The notes below the pieces were generated by a model, which had not been told where the DNA came from, made no database searches, and saw nothing but the letters and a program-made list of their open reading frames with translations. 64,000 bases of DNA from an uncultured Hyphomicrobiales bacterium (GTDB taxonomy: Bacteria > Pseudomonadota > Alphaproteobacteria > Rhizobiales > Xanthobacteraceae). A program made the translations under genes and the position numbers. The DNA is taken from NCBI GenBank assembly GCA_903878085.1, contig CAIRGJ010000063.1, forward strand, positions 60,207-124,206. Direction: 5' to 3'. This document shows, one piece after another, positions 1-8,007 of this stretch. Positions within the stretch are counted from its first letter, which is position 1, and each line of letters starts with the position of its first letter.

Positions 1-632
1 AGCAGCGTCACGGTGGCGCCGGCGCCGAGCCGCAACATCGTGACGTGTCCGGCGGCGATGTCGCCTTCGGCGGCGCCGTTACGGCTGGCCTCGCTGGCGA
101 GCCGTTCGGCGCCGAGCGCGATCAAGTCACGCTGACTGCCGAGCAATGTGCGTGCGGCCGGCGTCGCTTCGATCAATTCGCCATCGGCGGTGAACAACGC
201 TGCCGGACCATCGCAGTCGGCCAGCAGCCGGCGTGCACGCTCGGGCAGGCCGAGATCCTTGCCGGAGCGCTCGGTCGAAACCACCAGAACCGCGGCGCTG
301 TTGTCGTTGAGGATGATGCGTGAGCACAGGCAGGTCAGCGTGCCGCCGAAGCGCGCGCCGAAGCCGCGCAGCCGTTCGAGCCGTGGCGCGCCGCCCTGCG
401 GCAGCGTGCCGGCCAGCCGCGCGACTTGCGCGGCGCTGACATGCTGGGGATCGAAACGAAGAGCGCTGAGGGCGGCAGGCGAGGGCGCGTCAAAGACGGC
501 GGCCGCAACCGGATTGGCCCACAGAATGCGCGGCGCGTCGGCCGCCCATAGCCATGCCGGCATCGGGCTCAGGGCATGGGCCGCGAGCCGCGGATCGGTC
601 AGTCCGGCAGATTGGAACTTAGTCCCATTCAT
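1..632 (-). CDS. PAS-domain sensor histidine kinase, N-terminal part (runs off the left edge)
   Basis: An open frame starts at ATG 632 and continues through position 1, giving about 210 residues with no stop. Residues about 24-50 read as a PAS start (PAWLWAADAPRILWANP, then AAAVFDAP). A second PAS-like stretch near residue 150 contains GPAALFTADGELIEATP. This order resembles the N-terminal half of the PdhS/CbrA group of alphaproteobacterial cell-cycle and development kinases. The HisKA and HATPase domains would lie outside the window, so kinase activity is inferred from family resemblance only. The gene is divergent from the phasin gene. Confidence 0.6.
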   Translation of the reverse strand, partial: MNGTKFQSAGLTDPRLAAHALSPMPAWLWAADAPRILWANPVAAAVFDAPSPAALSALRFDPQHVSAAQVARLAGTLPQGGAPRLERLRGFGARFGGTLTCLCSRIILNDNSAAVLVVSTERSGKDLGLPERARRLLADCDGPAALFTADGELIEATPAARTLLGSQRDLIALGAERLASEASRNGAAEGDIAAGHVTMLRLGAGATVTL

Positions 633-830
633 GCTCACGTCGCACGGATTACGGCTAATAAAGCCTTAATACGGCCCGGTGACGCTTGCGTCCACGACAC
701 AAGGCCTGACACGGCGGACCAAGCGGTGATAACGTTAATGCGATAGGTTTCATGGGTGGCGTCGCCGGGACGTCGGCCTAGATAACTGTGAAAGCCGGGT
801 CCACCGGCGACGCACATACAGGAGGTTGCG

Positions 831-1211
831 ATGGCGAAAGACGGTAATCCGAGTTTCGAGATCCCGGCGGAAATGCGGGCCTTTGCCGAGAAGAGCGTGG
901 CGCAGGCCAAGCTCGCCTTCGACAGCTTCATCTCGGCCGCCCAGCAGGCGGTCAACACCGCCGAAACCCATGCGGCGACCGCGCGCGTCGGCGCCAAGGA
1001 AGCGGGCGACCTCGCCATGCAATTTGCCGAGCGCAATATCACGTCTTCGTTCGACTTCGCCCAGCGCCTGCTGCAGGCCAAAGATCCGCAGGAAGTGGCC
1101 AAACTTCATGCCGAATACGTGAAAAGCCAGGTCACGACCTTGACCGAGCAGGCCAAGGAACTCAGCAAGCAGGCGGCCAAAATCGCCGGACAAGCCGGGC
1201 CGCACGAATAG
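831..1211 (+). CDS. Phasin family protein (126 aa)
   Basis: Phasins coat polyhydroxyalkanoate granules in the cytoplasm and affect granule size and number. The protein is 126 residues, almost entirely helical and amphipathic. It has the usual phasin pattern: FAEKSVAQAKLAFDSF near residues 18-33 and a central AGDLAMQFAERN, ending in a Lys/Gln/Ala-rich coil. There is no signal peptide. An AGGAGG ribosome-binding site lies 6 bases before the ATG. A second, longer phasin follows about 250 bp downstream with its own promoter-like region, so the pair looks like tandem paralogues and not a strict operon. Confidence 0.85.
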   Translation: MAKDGNPSFEIPAEMRAFAEKSVAQAKLAFDSFISAAQQAVNTAETHAATARVGAKEAGDLAMQFAERNITSSFDFAQRLLQAKDPQEVAKLHAEYVKSQVTTLTEQAKELSKQAAKIAGQAGPHE

Positions 1212-1282
1212 CCCCCGCATAGGGCCGCCCCGCTCGGCATTTGCTTCGAGCGGGAAGAAGCGTTTGAATTTATGACATTTTT

Positions 1283-1312
1283 GTGCATTGCAATATTTAT
1301 ATTGCAATGCAC
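1283..1312. promoter_or_regulatory. Perfect 14-bp inverted repeat, probable operator
   Basis: The arms GTGCATTGCAATAT (1283-1296) and ATATTGCAATGCAC (1299-1312) are exact reverse complements with a 2-base centre. The right arm contains the proposed -35 hexamer TTGCAA (1302-1307). PhaR-type repressors are known to bind TGC/GCA-rich palindromes at phasin promoters, so a PhaR-like site is a reasonable inference. Confidence 0.65.
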
Positions 1313-1330
1313 CACAAGCAGCATTATATA
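1302..1330 (+). promoter_or_regulatory. Sigma-70-like promoter of the second phasin gene
   Basis: TTGCAA (1302-1307) and TATATA (1325-1330) are separated by exactly 17 bases and face the phasin gene at 1463. The -35 box lies inside the palindrome, so a bound repressor would block RNA polymerase. Predicted leader is about 125 bases. Confidence 0.55.
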
Positions 1331-1462
1331 TTGTTTACGATACTCGCCCCTGCGCCCTGTTGGCGCTTTAAGCGGCGGGTCTTGAAACAGGCGCGAACCG
1401 GCATGCCGAGGGCGGCGGTTCGCTGACAGCCAGTGCCGCCCTCCTAGCCGAGGAATCACGTC

Positions 1463-2041
1463 ATGGCCGAAACCAACATCACCCCGAAATCAAAACCGAA
1501 ACCGGTCGCGGTTACCGCGACCCCGACTGCCTTCGAGACGCCGAAATTCGAAATGCCGAAGTTTGAAATTCCCAAGTTCGAAATGCCGAAGTTCGACATG
1601 CCTAAGTTCGACATGCCTAAGTTCGATATGCCGAAGTTCGATATGCCGAAGATGGAAGTCCCGCCGGCTTTCCGCGAACTCGCCGAGAAGGGCATCGCGC
1701 AGGCCAAAGGCAACTACGAGAAGCTCAAGAGCACCGCCGAGCAGACCACCGATATGCTCGAAGAAACCTACACCACGGCCACCAGCGGCTGCTCGAGCTA
1801 TGGCCTCAAGCTGATCGAAACCGCGCGCGCCAACAGCAACGCCGCCTTCGATCTGGTCGGCGAACTGCTGGGCGCGAAGTCCTATTCGGAAGCGGTCGAG
1901 AAGACCACGGCCTATATGCGTTCGCAGTTCGAGACCTTGACCGCGCAGGCCAAGGAATTGGGCGAGCACGCGCAGAAGGTGGCGACCGACACCGCCGAGC
2001 CGATCAAGGAAACCTTCAGCACCCTCGGTAAGGCGGCCTAA
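1463..2041 (+). CDS. Phasin family protein with N-terminal PKF(D/E)M repeats (192 aa)
   Basis: Residues about 67-192 form a phasin domain (FRELAEKGIAQAKGNYEKLK, then a long amphipathic helix ending LTAQAKELGEHAQ). It resembles the upstream phasin but is longer. Residues 27-66 are eight tandem five-residue units, PKFEM/PKFEI/PKFDM/PKMEV. They are encoded by near-identical 15-bp repeats at 1541-1660, so the segment can change length by slippage. The repeat puts Phe and Met beside alternating Lys and Asp/Glu, which could make an amphipathic granule-surface tail; that role is inference. An AGGAA site precedes the ATG. Confidence 0.85.
   Translation: MAETNITPKSKPKPVAVTATPTAFETPKFEMPKFEIPKFEMPKFDMPKFDMPKFDMPKFDMPKMEVPPAFRELAEKGIAQAKGNYEKLKSTAEQTTDMLEETYTTATSGCSSYGLKLIETARANSNAAFDLVGELLGAKSYSEAVEKTTAYMRSQFETLTAQAKELGEHAQKVATDTAEPIKETFSTLGKAA
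1541..1660 (+). repeat. Eight 15-bp tandem coding repeats in the phasin gene
   Basis: Each unit encodes P-K-(F/M)-(D/E)-(M/I/V). The four central PKFDM units differ only by silent changes, which suggests recent expansion. The frame is kept throughout. Confidence 0.85.
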
Positions 2042-2094
2042 CGGTCGCAAGGCTAAGGTTGCAATCTCGGCGGCGTGCGTTGCCGCAGGATTTC

Positions 2095-2124
2095 AAAGCC
2101 CGGGCGGGCAACCGTCCGGGCTTT
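2095..2124 (+). terminator. Rho-independent terminator after the phasin gene
   Basis: Two 13-base arms, 2095-2107 and 2112-2124, pair with one G-T position around a GCAA loop. The right arm ends CTTTGCTTT, a weak U-tract. The hairpin lies about 55 bases after the phasin stop. Confidence 0.7.
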
Positions 2125-2237
2125 GCTTTGCCGGTTTGCCCCGCCCGGCAACGCTTGCGAAATCGAAACTTGCCAAACCGAGGGGCGGCACCTAGGTTCC
2201 GCCCGCCCGGTGCCAAGCACAGCGCCGGCGTCCCTGT

Positions 2238-2314
2238 GCAGGCGTAGCTCAGTTGGTTAGAGCGCTGGTCTGTGGAACCAGAGGTCGGTGGTTCAAGTCC
2301 ACCCGCCTGTACCA
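2238..2314 (+). tRNA. tRNA-His (GTG), without encoded G-1
   Basis: The cloverleaf is complete. The acceptor is GCAGGCG paired with CGCCTGT, the anticodon stem CTGGT/ACCAG flanks loop CTGTGGA with anticodon GTG, and the T arm is GGTGG-TTCAAGT-CCACC. CCA is encoded at 2312-2314. Position -1 is T, the first pair is G1-U72 and the discriminator is A73. This is the altered histidine tRNA known from a large alphaproteobacterial clade, whose HisRS does not need G-1. Confidence 0.95.
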
Positions 2315-2409
2315 TTTCCACACTTGCCGAAGGCCTAAGTTCCATTCGTGCCCGCGATCCCGCGCGGCGCCATGTGAGCGACTGGCTCCGATTGCAGCCA
2401 TTCACACGC

Positions 2410-2442
2410 AAAAACGCCAGCGAGAAACTCGCCGGCGTTTTT
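2410..2442 (-). terminator. Bidirectional terminator after the L,D-transpeptidase gene
   Basis: AACGCCAGCGAG and CTCGCCGGCGTT pair around an AAA loop, with A-runs on one side and T-runs on the other, so it can act in both directions. It lies 20 bases past the stop of the minus-strand transpeptidase gene and also ends the tRNA-His transcript side. Confidence 0.8.
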
Positions 2443-2461
2443 ATTTCAACCGAAGTGCGCG

Positions 2462-4405
2462 TTAGCGCTGGCTGACGCGGCCGCGCGGCGGTGCGATGAA
2501 GTTGCGGTCGCGGCTGGACACCGGCTGCTGGGCCTGGGCGTTGCCGAACAGGAAGTCGAAGAAGTTCGGTCCGCCCCGGCCGGTGTCGCCGCCATACATG
2601 CCCACCGGCATCTTGACCGGCTTGGACGAGGAGTTCGGCGCGCGCTCGACCGCGATGTCGGCAATCTTGCGCTCGCTGCCCTTGAGAATCTGGATCATGC
2701 GCTGATCCCAGCCATAGATGTCCTTGCGCAGCTGCAGCCTGCCATCGTCATCGACGAAGGCGGTCTGGTAGCTCAGATGCACCCAGATGTTCTTCGGGAA
2801 GTTGATGTTGATCTCGCTGCCGCCGAACATCTTCTCGAGCTTGGCCGCGGTGTACTGCTCGTTCGGCAGCGCCAGCGACAGCAGCTTTTCGCCGTAGATC
2901 AGCGGGTTCTGCACGCGCATGCAGCCATGGCTGAAGGCGCGCTCGTCCTTGGCAAACAGATGCTTGTCCGGCGTGTCGTGCTGATACACCAGGAACTTGT
3001 TGGGGAAGTTGAAGCGGATGCGGCCGAGCGCGTTGCCGGCGCCCGGCGGCTGCGCGATATGCACGGTGCCGTCGGCGTCCTGCGTCAGCTTGAGGCCGAT
3101 GCGATCCAGCGCCTGCGGGTCCTGCTGCAGCGCCGGCAGATATTCCTTCTCGATGATCGACGGCGGCACGTTCCAGGTCGGGTTGACGGTGATGAACTTC
3201 ATCTCCGCGCTGATCAGCGGCGTGTTCTTGCCCGGCTTGCCGACCACGATCTTGGTCTTCCAGTACTGCTTGCCGTCGTTGAACAGCGTCAGCGTGTAGT
3301 CCGGGATGTTGACCACGACGTGCGGATTGCCGAGGTCGCGCGGGTACCAGCGCCAGCGCTCCATGTTGACGAGGACGGTGTCGACCGGATCGGCTGAGGG
3401 GCCTTTGGCCACCGGCTTCTCGCCGTTCATGGCTTTCACGGTGTTGGCGCCGAGATTGCCGTCGTCATTGAGATCGGCCACGGTCTGGAAGGTGCGAACC
3501 GCATCGCGCACATCGTTGTCGTACAGCGGGTTTTCCTTGTCGCCCTTGACGTCGAGCCGCTTGCGCAGCGCGATCACGCGCGCATCCTTCATGCCGGGGC
3601 GCAGGATCTTGCCTTCCGGCACAAGCACTGCCGGGACAGCCTTTTCCTCAGGCTTGGCGACAATGCCGCCGTTCTTGCGCAGTTCGGCAAGCTTGGCGCG
3701 CAGCGCCTTGAACTCGGCCATCGGCGGGTTGTAGGCGTCGAGCGCCTGGCCGGCATCGCCGGCGTCGGCGAGCTTGGCCAGCACGTCGGCCGGTTCCGGC
3801 GCCTTTTGATCGAACTGGATGTCGGCGCTGACGCGGGTGAAGTGCAGGCGGCCGGTCTGCGCCTGGCGGGCGAAGGTCAGCGCGTTGACGGTCAGCTTCA
3901 ACTCGGCGTCGGCCAAGGCATCGACGGAAGCCGCCGATTTCAAATCGGGTGCCGGGTAATCGCTCGGGTCGAGGCCGACAGCGTCGGCCTGCGCTAGATA
4001 GGCGATCGCCGACTTGGCGCGGTCGTTGCCGGCGCCGTTGCTGACCCAAAGCGGCGCAAAATTATGCGCCTTGTAATAGGCCTCGATGCCGTCGCGATCG
4101 CCCTTGCGGCCGATGCTGCGGTCGAGCTTGCCGACCAGCTCGCGCAATCTGTCGGAAACGGCGCTGTCGGAGATGGCGGTGGCGGCGGGCGCCACAGCGG
4201 CGACGGCCGGCGGCGTCACCTGGGCTGGCTTGGCCTCGACGTCCTTGGCCGTCAGCGGCGGTGGCAGACTGGTGTCCGGCGTCGGTACCGTCGCGGCGGG
4301 CGCGGTCTGCTTGTCGGCTTGCTGCGCCAAGGCGTGGCTCGACAGCACGAGCACAAGTCCGAGGGCAGTAGACGCCAGCAGACGGTCGAAACGGACGCTT
4401 TTCAC
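2462..4405 (-). CDS. Secreted L,D-transpeptidase, YkuD/YcbB type (647 aa)
   Basis: L,D-transpeptidases form 3-3 peptidoglycan crosslinks, or attach proteins to the wall, in the periplasm. Residues 1-27 are a signal peptide ending SSHALA. A Pro/Ala-rich linker follows. Residues about 265-330 look like a peptidoglycan-binding fold (GMKDARVIALRKRL, FQTVADLNDDGNLGANTVKAM). The YkuD catalytic domain spans about 355-530, with SHGCMRVQNP placing the nucleophile at Cys495. Size and domain order match the large YcbB/LdtD-like group. The C-terminal tail is Gly/Pro/Arg-rich. It is transcribed alone, divergently from pqqA. Confidence 0.9.
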   Translation of the reverse strand: MKSVRFDRLLASTALGLVLVLSSHALAQQADKQTAPAATVPTPDTSLPPPLTAKDVEAKPAQVTPPAVAAVAPAATAISDSAVSDRLRELVGKLDRSIGRKGDRDGIEAYYKAHNFAPLWVSNGAGNDRAKSAIAYLAQADAVGLDPSDYPAPDLKSAASVDALADAELKLTVNALTFARQAQTGRLHFTRVSADIQFDQKAPEPADVLAKLADAGDAGQALDAYNPPMAEFKALRAKLAELRKNGGIVAKPEEKAVPAVLVPEGKILRPGMKDARVIALRKRLDVKGDKENPLYDNDVRDAVRTFQTVADLNDDGNLGANTVKAMNGEKPVAKGPSADPVDTVLVNMERWRWYPRDLGNPHVVVNIPDYTLTLFNDGKQYWKTKIVVGKPGKNTPLISAEMKFITVNPTWNVPPSIIEKEYLPALQQDPQALDRIGLKLTQDADGTVHIAQPPGAGNALGRIRFNFPNKFLVYQHDTPDKHLFAKDERAFSHGCMRVQNPLIYGEKLLSLALPNEQYTAAKLEKMFGGSEININFPKNIWVHLSYQTAFVDDDGRLQLRKDIYGWDQRMIQILKGSERKIADIAVERAPNSSSKPVKMPVGMYGGDTGRGGPNFFDFLFGNAQAQQPVSSRDRNFIAPPRGRVSQR

Positions 4406-4765
4406 TCAACGTCTCCTAAATTGTCGGGGCAGGACCCCATATGTATGATCGGGCTATAGTAACCGATAGTCCTGTATCCGTTACGTTTTTCACAACGAAG
4501 CCAATGCGATGCCGGGTCCGGTGTGGCTATTTTACACCGCTCGTCCGCCACCCCGCAGAACGCTTGTTTTTCGCGGATTCTGCCGCCGGATCGTAGTGCA
4601 ACGGCCGATAATCCCGCCGGTTCCCCACCGCTTTTTGCCAGTTTTACCCGATTACTTTTCCGTGATGCCGGTTCCGCGCCGCGACCCACCCCCTTGCGGC
4701 GGTGGCCGCATGCGGTAAGCTGAGACACAACCGCGGGTTAAAAGCGGCGAAGAAGGGGAAACACC
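4406..4765. other. 360-bp divergent intergenic region between the transpeptidase gene and pqqA
   Basis: This spacer must hold both divergent promoters. It is less GC-rich around 4430-4520. A GAAGGGG ribosome-binding site for pqqA lies near 4751-4757. I see no coding frame with typical composition and no clear palindrome. Confidence 0.5.
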
Positions 4766-4843
4766 ATGGTCTGGACCACACCGACTCTCGTCGAAATCTG
4801 CATCGGACTCGAGATCAACGGCTATCTGCCGGCCGAGTTCTAG
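4766..4843 (+). CDS. pqqA: PQQ precursor peptide PqqA (25 aa)
   Basis: The 25-residue peptide reads MVWTTPTLVEICIGLEINGY then LPAEF. Glu16 and Tyr20, in the E-x3-Y motif EINGY, are the residues that become the PQQ skeleton. Gene length and motif position match the family exactly. GAAGGGGAAACACC precedes the ATG, and pqqB starts 30 bases later. The high copy of precursor needed relative to the enzymes is usually met by a strong start at this first gene. Confidence 0.97.
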   Translation: MVWTTPTLVEICIGLEINGYLPAEF

Positions 4844-4873
4844 TCGTCCCGCTTCGATAATCGCCCGATAACA

Positions 4874-5773
4874 ATGGGGCGCCTCACCGCCATCGTGCTC
4901 GGTTCGGCGGCCGGCGGTGCTTTTCCGCAATGGAACTGCCGTTGCCCGGTCTGCGCTTTGGCGTGGGCCGGCGACAAGCGTGTGAGCCCGCGCACGCAGG
5001 CCAGCATCGCGGTGTCGGCCGGCGACGGCCGCTGGACCTTGCTCAACGCCTCGCCCGATCTCGGCCAGCAGATACGCGCCACCCGCGCGCTGCATCCGTC
5101 CGGCCAATTGCGCGGCAGCCCAATCGACGCGGTGGTGCTCACCGGCGCCGAGATCGATCAGATCACCGGCCTGCTGTCGTTGCGCGAAAGCACGCCGTTC
5201 ACGCTCTATGCCACGCCGTCGAGCCACGCCGCGGTGGCGGCCAATGCCATGTTCGGCGCGCTCGGCGCGATGGCGCGGCGCGCCATCAATCCGGGTGAGC
5301 GTTTCATGCTGGCGGGAAACATCGAAGCCGAGCTGTTCATGGTGCCGGGCAAGCTGCCGCTTTATCTCGAAGGCGACGCGCCCGAAATCGGCGCCGAGAC
5401 CGCGGCCAATGTCGGCATCGAACTCAAGCGCGACGGCGCGCGGCTGATTTTCGTGCCCGGCGCCGCGGCGGTGACGCCGGCGCTGCGCGAACGCTTCGCC
5501 AAAGCCGACGTCATCTTGTTCGACGGCACGCTGTTCACCGACGACGAAATGCAACGCAGCCACACCGGCACAAAAACCGGCCGCCGCATGGGCCATATGC
5601 CGATCGACGGCGACGGCGGCGCGTTGCAGGCGCTCGACAGCCTTAACGCTCGGCGCATTTTCGTCCATATAAACAATACCAATCCGATCCAGATCGAAGG
5701 CTCGGCCGAGCGCGCCAAGGTCGAAGCCGCCGGCTGGCAAGTCGCTTATGACGGCATGGAGATTGTGTTGTGA
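4874..5773 (+). CDS. pqqB: PQQ biosynthesis protein PqqB (299 aa)
   Basis: PqqB is a metallo-beta-lactamase-fold oxygenase that hydroxylates the crosslinked Glu-Tyr intermediate. The N-terminus has the family signature LGSAAGGAFPQWNCRCPVC, with CxCxxC for zinc. Residue count is close to the usual 300. The stop TGA overlaps the GTG start of pqqC (GTGA), indicating translational coupling. The ATG at 4874 puts the conserved LGSAAGG at residue 9, as in relatives. Confidence 0.96.
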   Translation: MGRLTAIVLGSAAGGAFPQWNCRCPVCALAWAGDKRVSPRTQASIAVSAGDGRWTLLNASPDLGQQIRATRALHPSGQLRGSPIDAVVLTGAEIDQITGLLSLRESTPFTLYATPSSHAAVAANAMFGALGAMARRAINPGERFMLAGNIEAELFMVPGKLPLYLEGDAPEIGAETAANVGIELKRDGARLIFVPGAAAVTPALRERFAKADVILFDGTLFTDDEMQRSHTGTKTGRRMGHMPIDGDGGALQALDSLNARRIFVHINNTNPIQIEGSAERAKVEAAGWQVAYDGMEIVL

Positions 5774-6501
5774 AACTCCTCGCACCGGAAAAACTCGAAG
5801 CGGCACTGCGCGAGATTGGCGAGCGGCGCTATCACCGCCTGCACCCGTTTCACGGCATGCTGCACAGCGGCAAATGCAGCAAGGGCCAGGTGCAGGCCTG
5901 GGCGCTCAATCGCTACTATTACCAGGCGATGATCCCGATCAAGGACGCCAGCCTGATCGCGCGCTGCGAGGATTCAGCGGTGCGCCGTGAATGGCGCTCG
6001 CGCCTGGTCGATCACGACGGCGCGTACGACGGCGACGGCGGCATCGCGCGCTGGCTCAAGCTGACCGACAGCCTGGGGCTCGATCGCGACTACGTCACCT
6101 CGTTGCGCGGGCTGTTGCCCGGCACCCGCTTCGCCGTCGAAGCTTACGTCCACTTCGTGCGCGACAAGACGCTGCTGGAAGCGATCGCCTCGTCGCTGAC
6201 GGAAATGTTCTCGCCGGTCATCATCGGCGAGCGCATGGCCGGAATGCTGGCGAATTATAATTTCGTGTCGCGCGAGACGCTGAGCTATTTCGACAAGCGC
6301 CCGCCGCAGGCGCAGCGCGATGCCGACTTTGCGCTCGGCTACGTCAAGCAGCACGCCAAGACGGCAGAGCAGCAGAAGCTCGTGCTGGCCGCGCTCGAAT
6401 TCAAATGCGGCGTGCTGTGGTCGATGCTCGACGCGCTGTCTTACGCCTATGTCGCGCCTGGGCACATCCCGCCGGGCGCGTTCCAGCCGGATTCAAGATG
6501 A
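5770..6501 (+). CDS. pqqC: Pyrroloquinoline-quinone synthase PqqC (243 aa)
   Basis: PqqC is the cofactorless haem-oxygenase-fold oxidase that performs the final ring closure and eight-electron oxidation. The sequence carries HPFHGMLHSGKC near residue 22, LNRYYYQAMIPIKDASLIARC and SSLTEMFSP. GTG start 5770 overlaps the pqqB stop. Its TGA overlaps the pqqD ATG (ATGA), so translation is coupled again. Length is near the usual 250. Confidence 0.96.
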   Translation: MKLLAPEKLEAALREIGERRYHRLHPFHGMLHSGKCSKGQVQAWALNRYYYQAMIPIKDASLIARCEDSAVRREWRSRLVDHDGAYDGDGGIARWLKLTDSLGLDRDYVTSLRGLLPGTRFAVEAYVHFVRDKTLLEAIASSLTEMFSPVIIGERMAGMLANYNFVSRETLSYFDKRPPQAQRDADFALGYVKQHAKTAEQQKLVLAALEFKCGVLWSMLDALSYAYVAPGHIPPGAFQPDSR

Positions 6502-6794
6502 GCGATCAGGTCGCCCAGGTGCTGCCGACGTCGCAGCCGCGGCTGCCGCGCGGCGTGCGGCTGGTGCACAACGAGGCGCAGGGCGGCTGGGTCTTGCTGG
6601 CGCCGGAGCGCGTGTTCAAGGCCGACGCCATCGCGCACGAAATTCTCAAGCGCTGCACCGGCGAGGCGACGGTCGAACAGATCGTCGACGATCTCGCCAA
6701 GACCTTTGCCGGCGCGCCGCGCGACCGCATCCACGACGACGTCGTGAAGCTGATCGGCGGACTGGCGGATAAAAAATTACTGGAGTTGTTGTGA
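6498..6794 (+). CDS. pqqD: PQQ biosynthesis peptide chaperone PqqD (98 aa)
   Basis: PqqD binds PqqA and delivers it to the radical SAM enzyme PqqE. I place the start at ATG 6498, which overlaps the pqqC stop, and not at the upstream in-frame 6405 inside pqqC. This gives 98 residues, the family length. Family features seen are [26 protein letters not shown] and a C-terminal winged-helix half rich in Leu/Lys. It ends with TGA overlapping the GTG of pqqE. Confidence 0.93.
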   Translation: MSDQVAQVLPTSQPRLPRGVRLVHNEAQGGWVLLAPERVFKADAIAHEILKRCTGEATVEQIVDDLAKTFAGAPRDRIHDDVVKLIGGLADKKLLELL

Positions 6795-7873
6795 CGGCCG
6801 CTGCGGCATTGACCGCTCCCCTCGGCCTGCTCGCCGAACTGACGCACCGTTGTCCGCTCGGCTGTCCTTATTGCTCCAATCCGCTGGCGCTCGACAAACG
6901 CTCCGACGAACTCGACACCGAGGCCTGGGCCCGCGTGTTCCGCGAAGCGGCGGGCTTGGGCGTGCTGCAAGTGCATCTGTCCGGCGGCGAGCCGGCGGCG
7001 CGGCGCGATCTCGAAGACATCGTCAAGGCCGCGCGCGATGCCGGGCTCTACAGCAATCTCATCACCTCCGCGGTCGGCATCACCACCGAACGTTTGCAGG
7101 CGCTGGCCGATGCCGGCCTCGATCACGTGCAGATTTCGATCCAGGACAGCGAGCAAGCGTCGGCGGACAACATCGCCGGCTACAACGGCGCCTTCGCGCG
7201 CAAGAACGCGCTCGCCGCCGACGTGGTGCGCCTCGGTCTGCCGCTCACCGTCAATGTCGTCGTGCATCGCGCCAATATCGCCCGCGTCGAGGCGATGGTG
7301 GACATGGCGCTCAGCCTCGGCGCCGGCCGCGTCGAGATCGCCCATGTGCAATATTACGGCTGGGCCTTGAAGAACCGCACCGCCTTGATGCCGACGCGCG
7401 AACAGGTCGAGCAGGCGGTGGCCGACGTCGAACGGCTGCGCGGCAAGCATCATGGCCGCATCGTTATCGACGCGGTGGTGCCGGATTACTACGCACGCTT
7501 CCCCAAGCCCTGCGTCGGCGGCTGGGGTCGGCGTTCGCTCAACGTCACGCCGGCGGGCAAGGTGCTGCCCTGCCACGCGGCGGAGGTCATTCCCGGCCTC
7601 GAATTCTGGAACGTGCGCGAGCATTCGCTGGGCGACATCTGGCGCGCCTCGCCGGCCTTCAACGCGTTCCGCGGCACCGATTGGATGCAGGAGCCGTGCA
7701 AGAGCTGCGCGCTGAAGGAGAAGGATTTCGGCGGCTGCCGCTGCCAGGCCTTCCTGCTCGCCGGCGATGCCCGCGCCGCCGATCCGGTCTGCCATTTGTC
7801 GCCGCACCACGCGCTGGTCGCCGAACTTGCCGCAGTGCGGGAGGACGCGCCCTACGCGTACCGGCGTTCCTAA
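6791..7873 (+). CDS. pqqE: PqqA peptide cyclase PqqE, radical SAM/SPASM (360 aa)
   Basis: PqqE forms the C-C bond between Glu and Tyr of PqqA. The radical SAM cluster motif is CPLGCPYC (Cys21, Cys25, Cys28), and HLSGGEP follows as the SAM-binding GGE motif. The C-terminal SPASM domain holds many cysteines ([35 protein letters not shown]) for auxiliary clusters. GTG start 6791 overlaps the pqqD stop. Length is slightly below the usual 375, with all motifs present. Confidence 0.96.
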   Translation: MTAAAALTAPLGLLAELTHRCPLGCPYCSNPLALDKRSDELDTEAWARVFREAAGLGVLQVHLSGGEPAARRDLEDIVKAARDAGLYSNLITSAVGITTERLQALADAGLDHVQISIQDSEQASADNIAGYNGAFARKNALAADVVRLGLPLTVNVVVHRANIARVEAMVDMALSLGAGRVEIAHVQYYGWALKNRTALMPTREQVEQAVADVERLRGKHHGRIVIDAVVPDYYARFPKPCVGGWGRRSLNVTPAGKVLPCHAAEVIPGLEFWNVREHSLGDIWRASPAFNAFRGTDWMQEPCKSCALKEKDFGGCRCQAFLLAGDARAADPVCHLSPHHALVAELAAVREDAPYAYRRS

Positions 7874-8007
7874 TCCGTAAATTCAGCCGGTCCCCGATTG
7901 CATCCGGCGATTGAAAGTTGGAGACTTGCCGTCGATGGAGGCGCGCTGCCGGGCCGTTCTCTTGATCGGCCACGGCGGAAGACGCCTCCGCATCAGGGAG
8001 GACTTCG

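Noticed and set aside
1541..1660. Short evenly spaced repeats as a CRISPR array
   Set aside because: The 15-bp units abut without spacers and encode PKFDM in frame.
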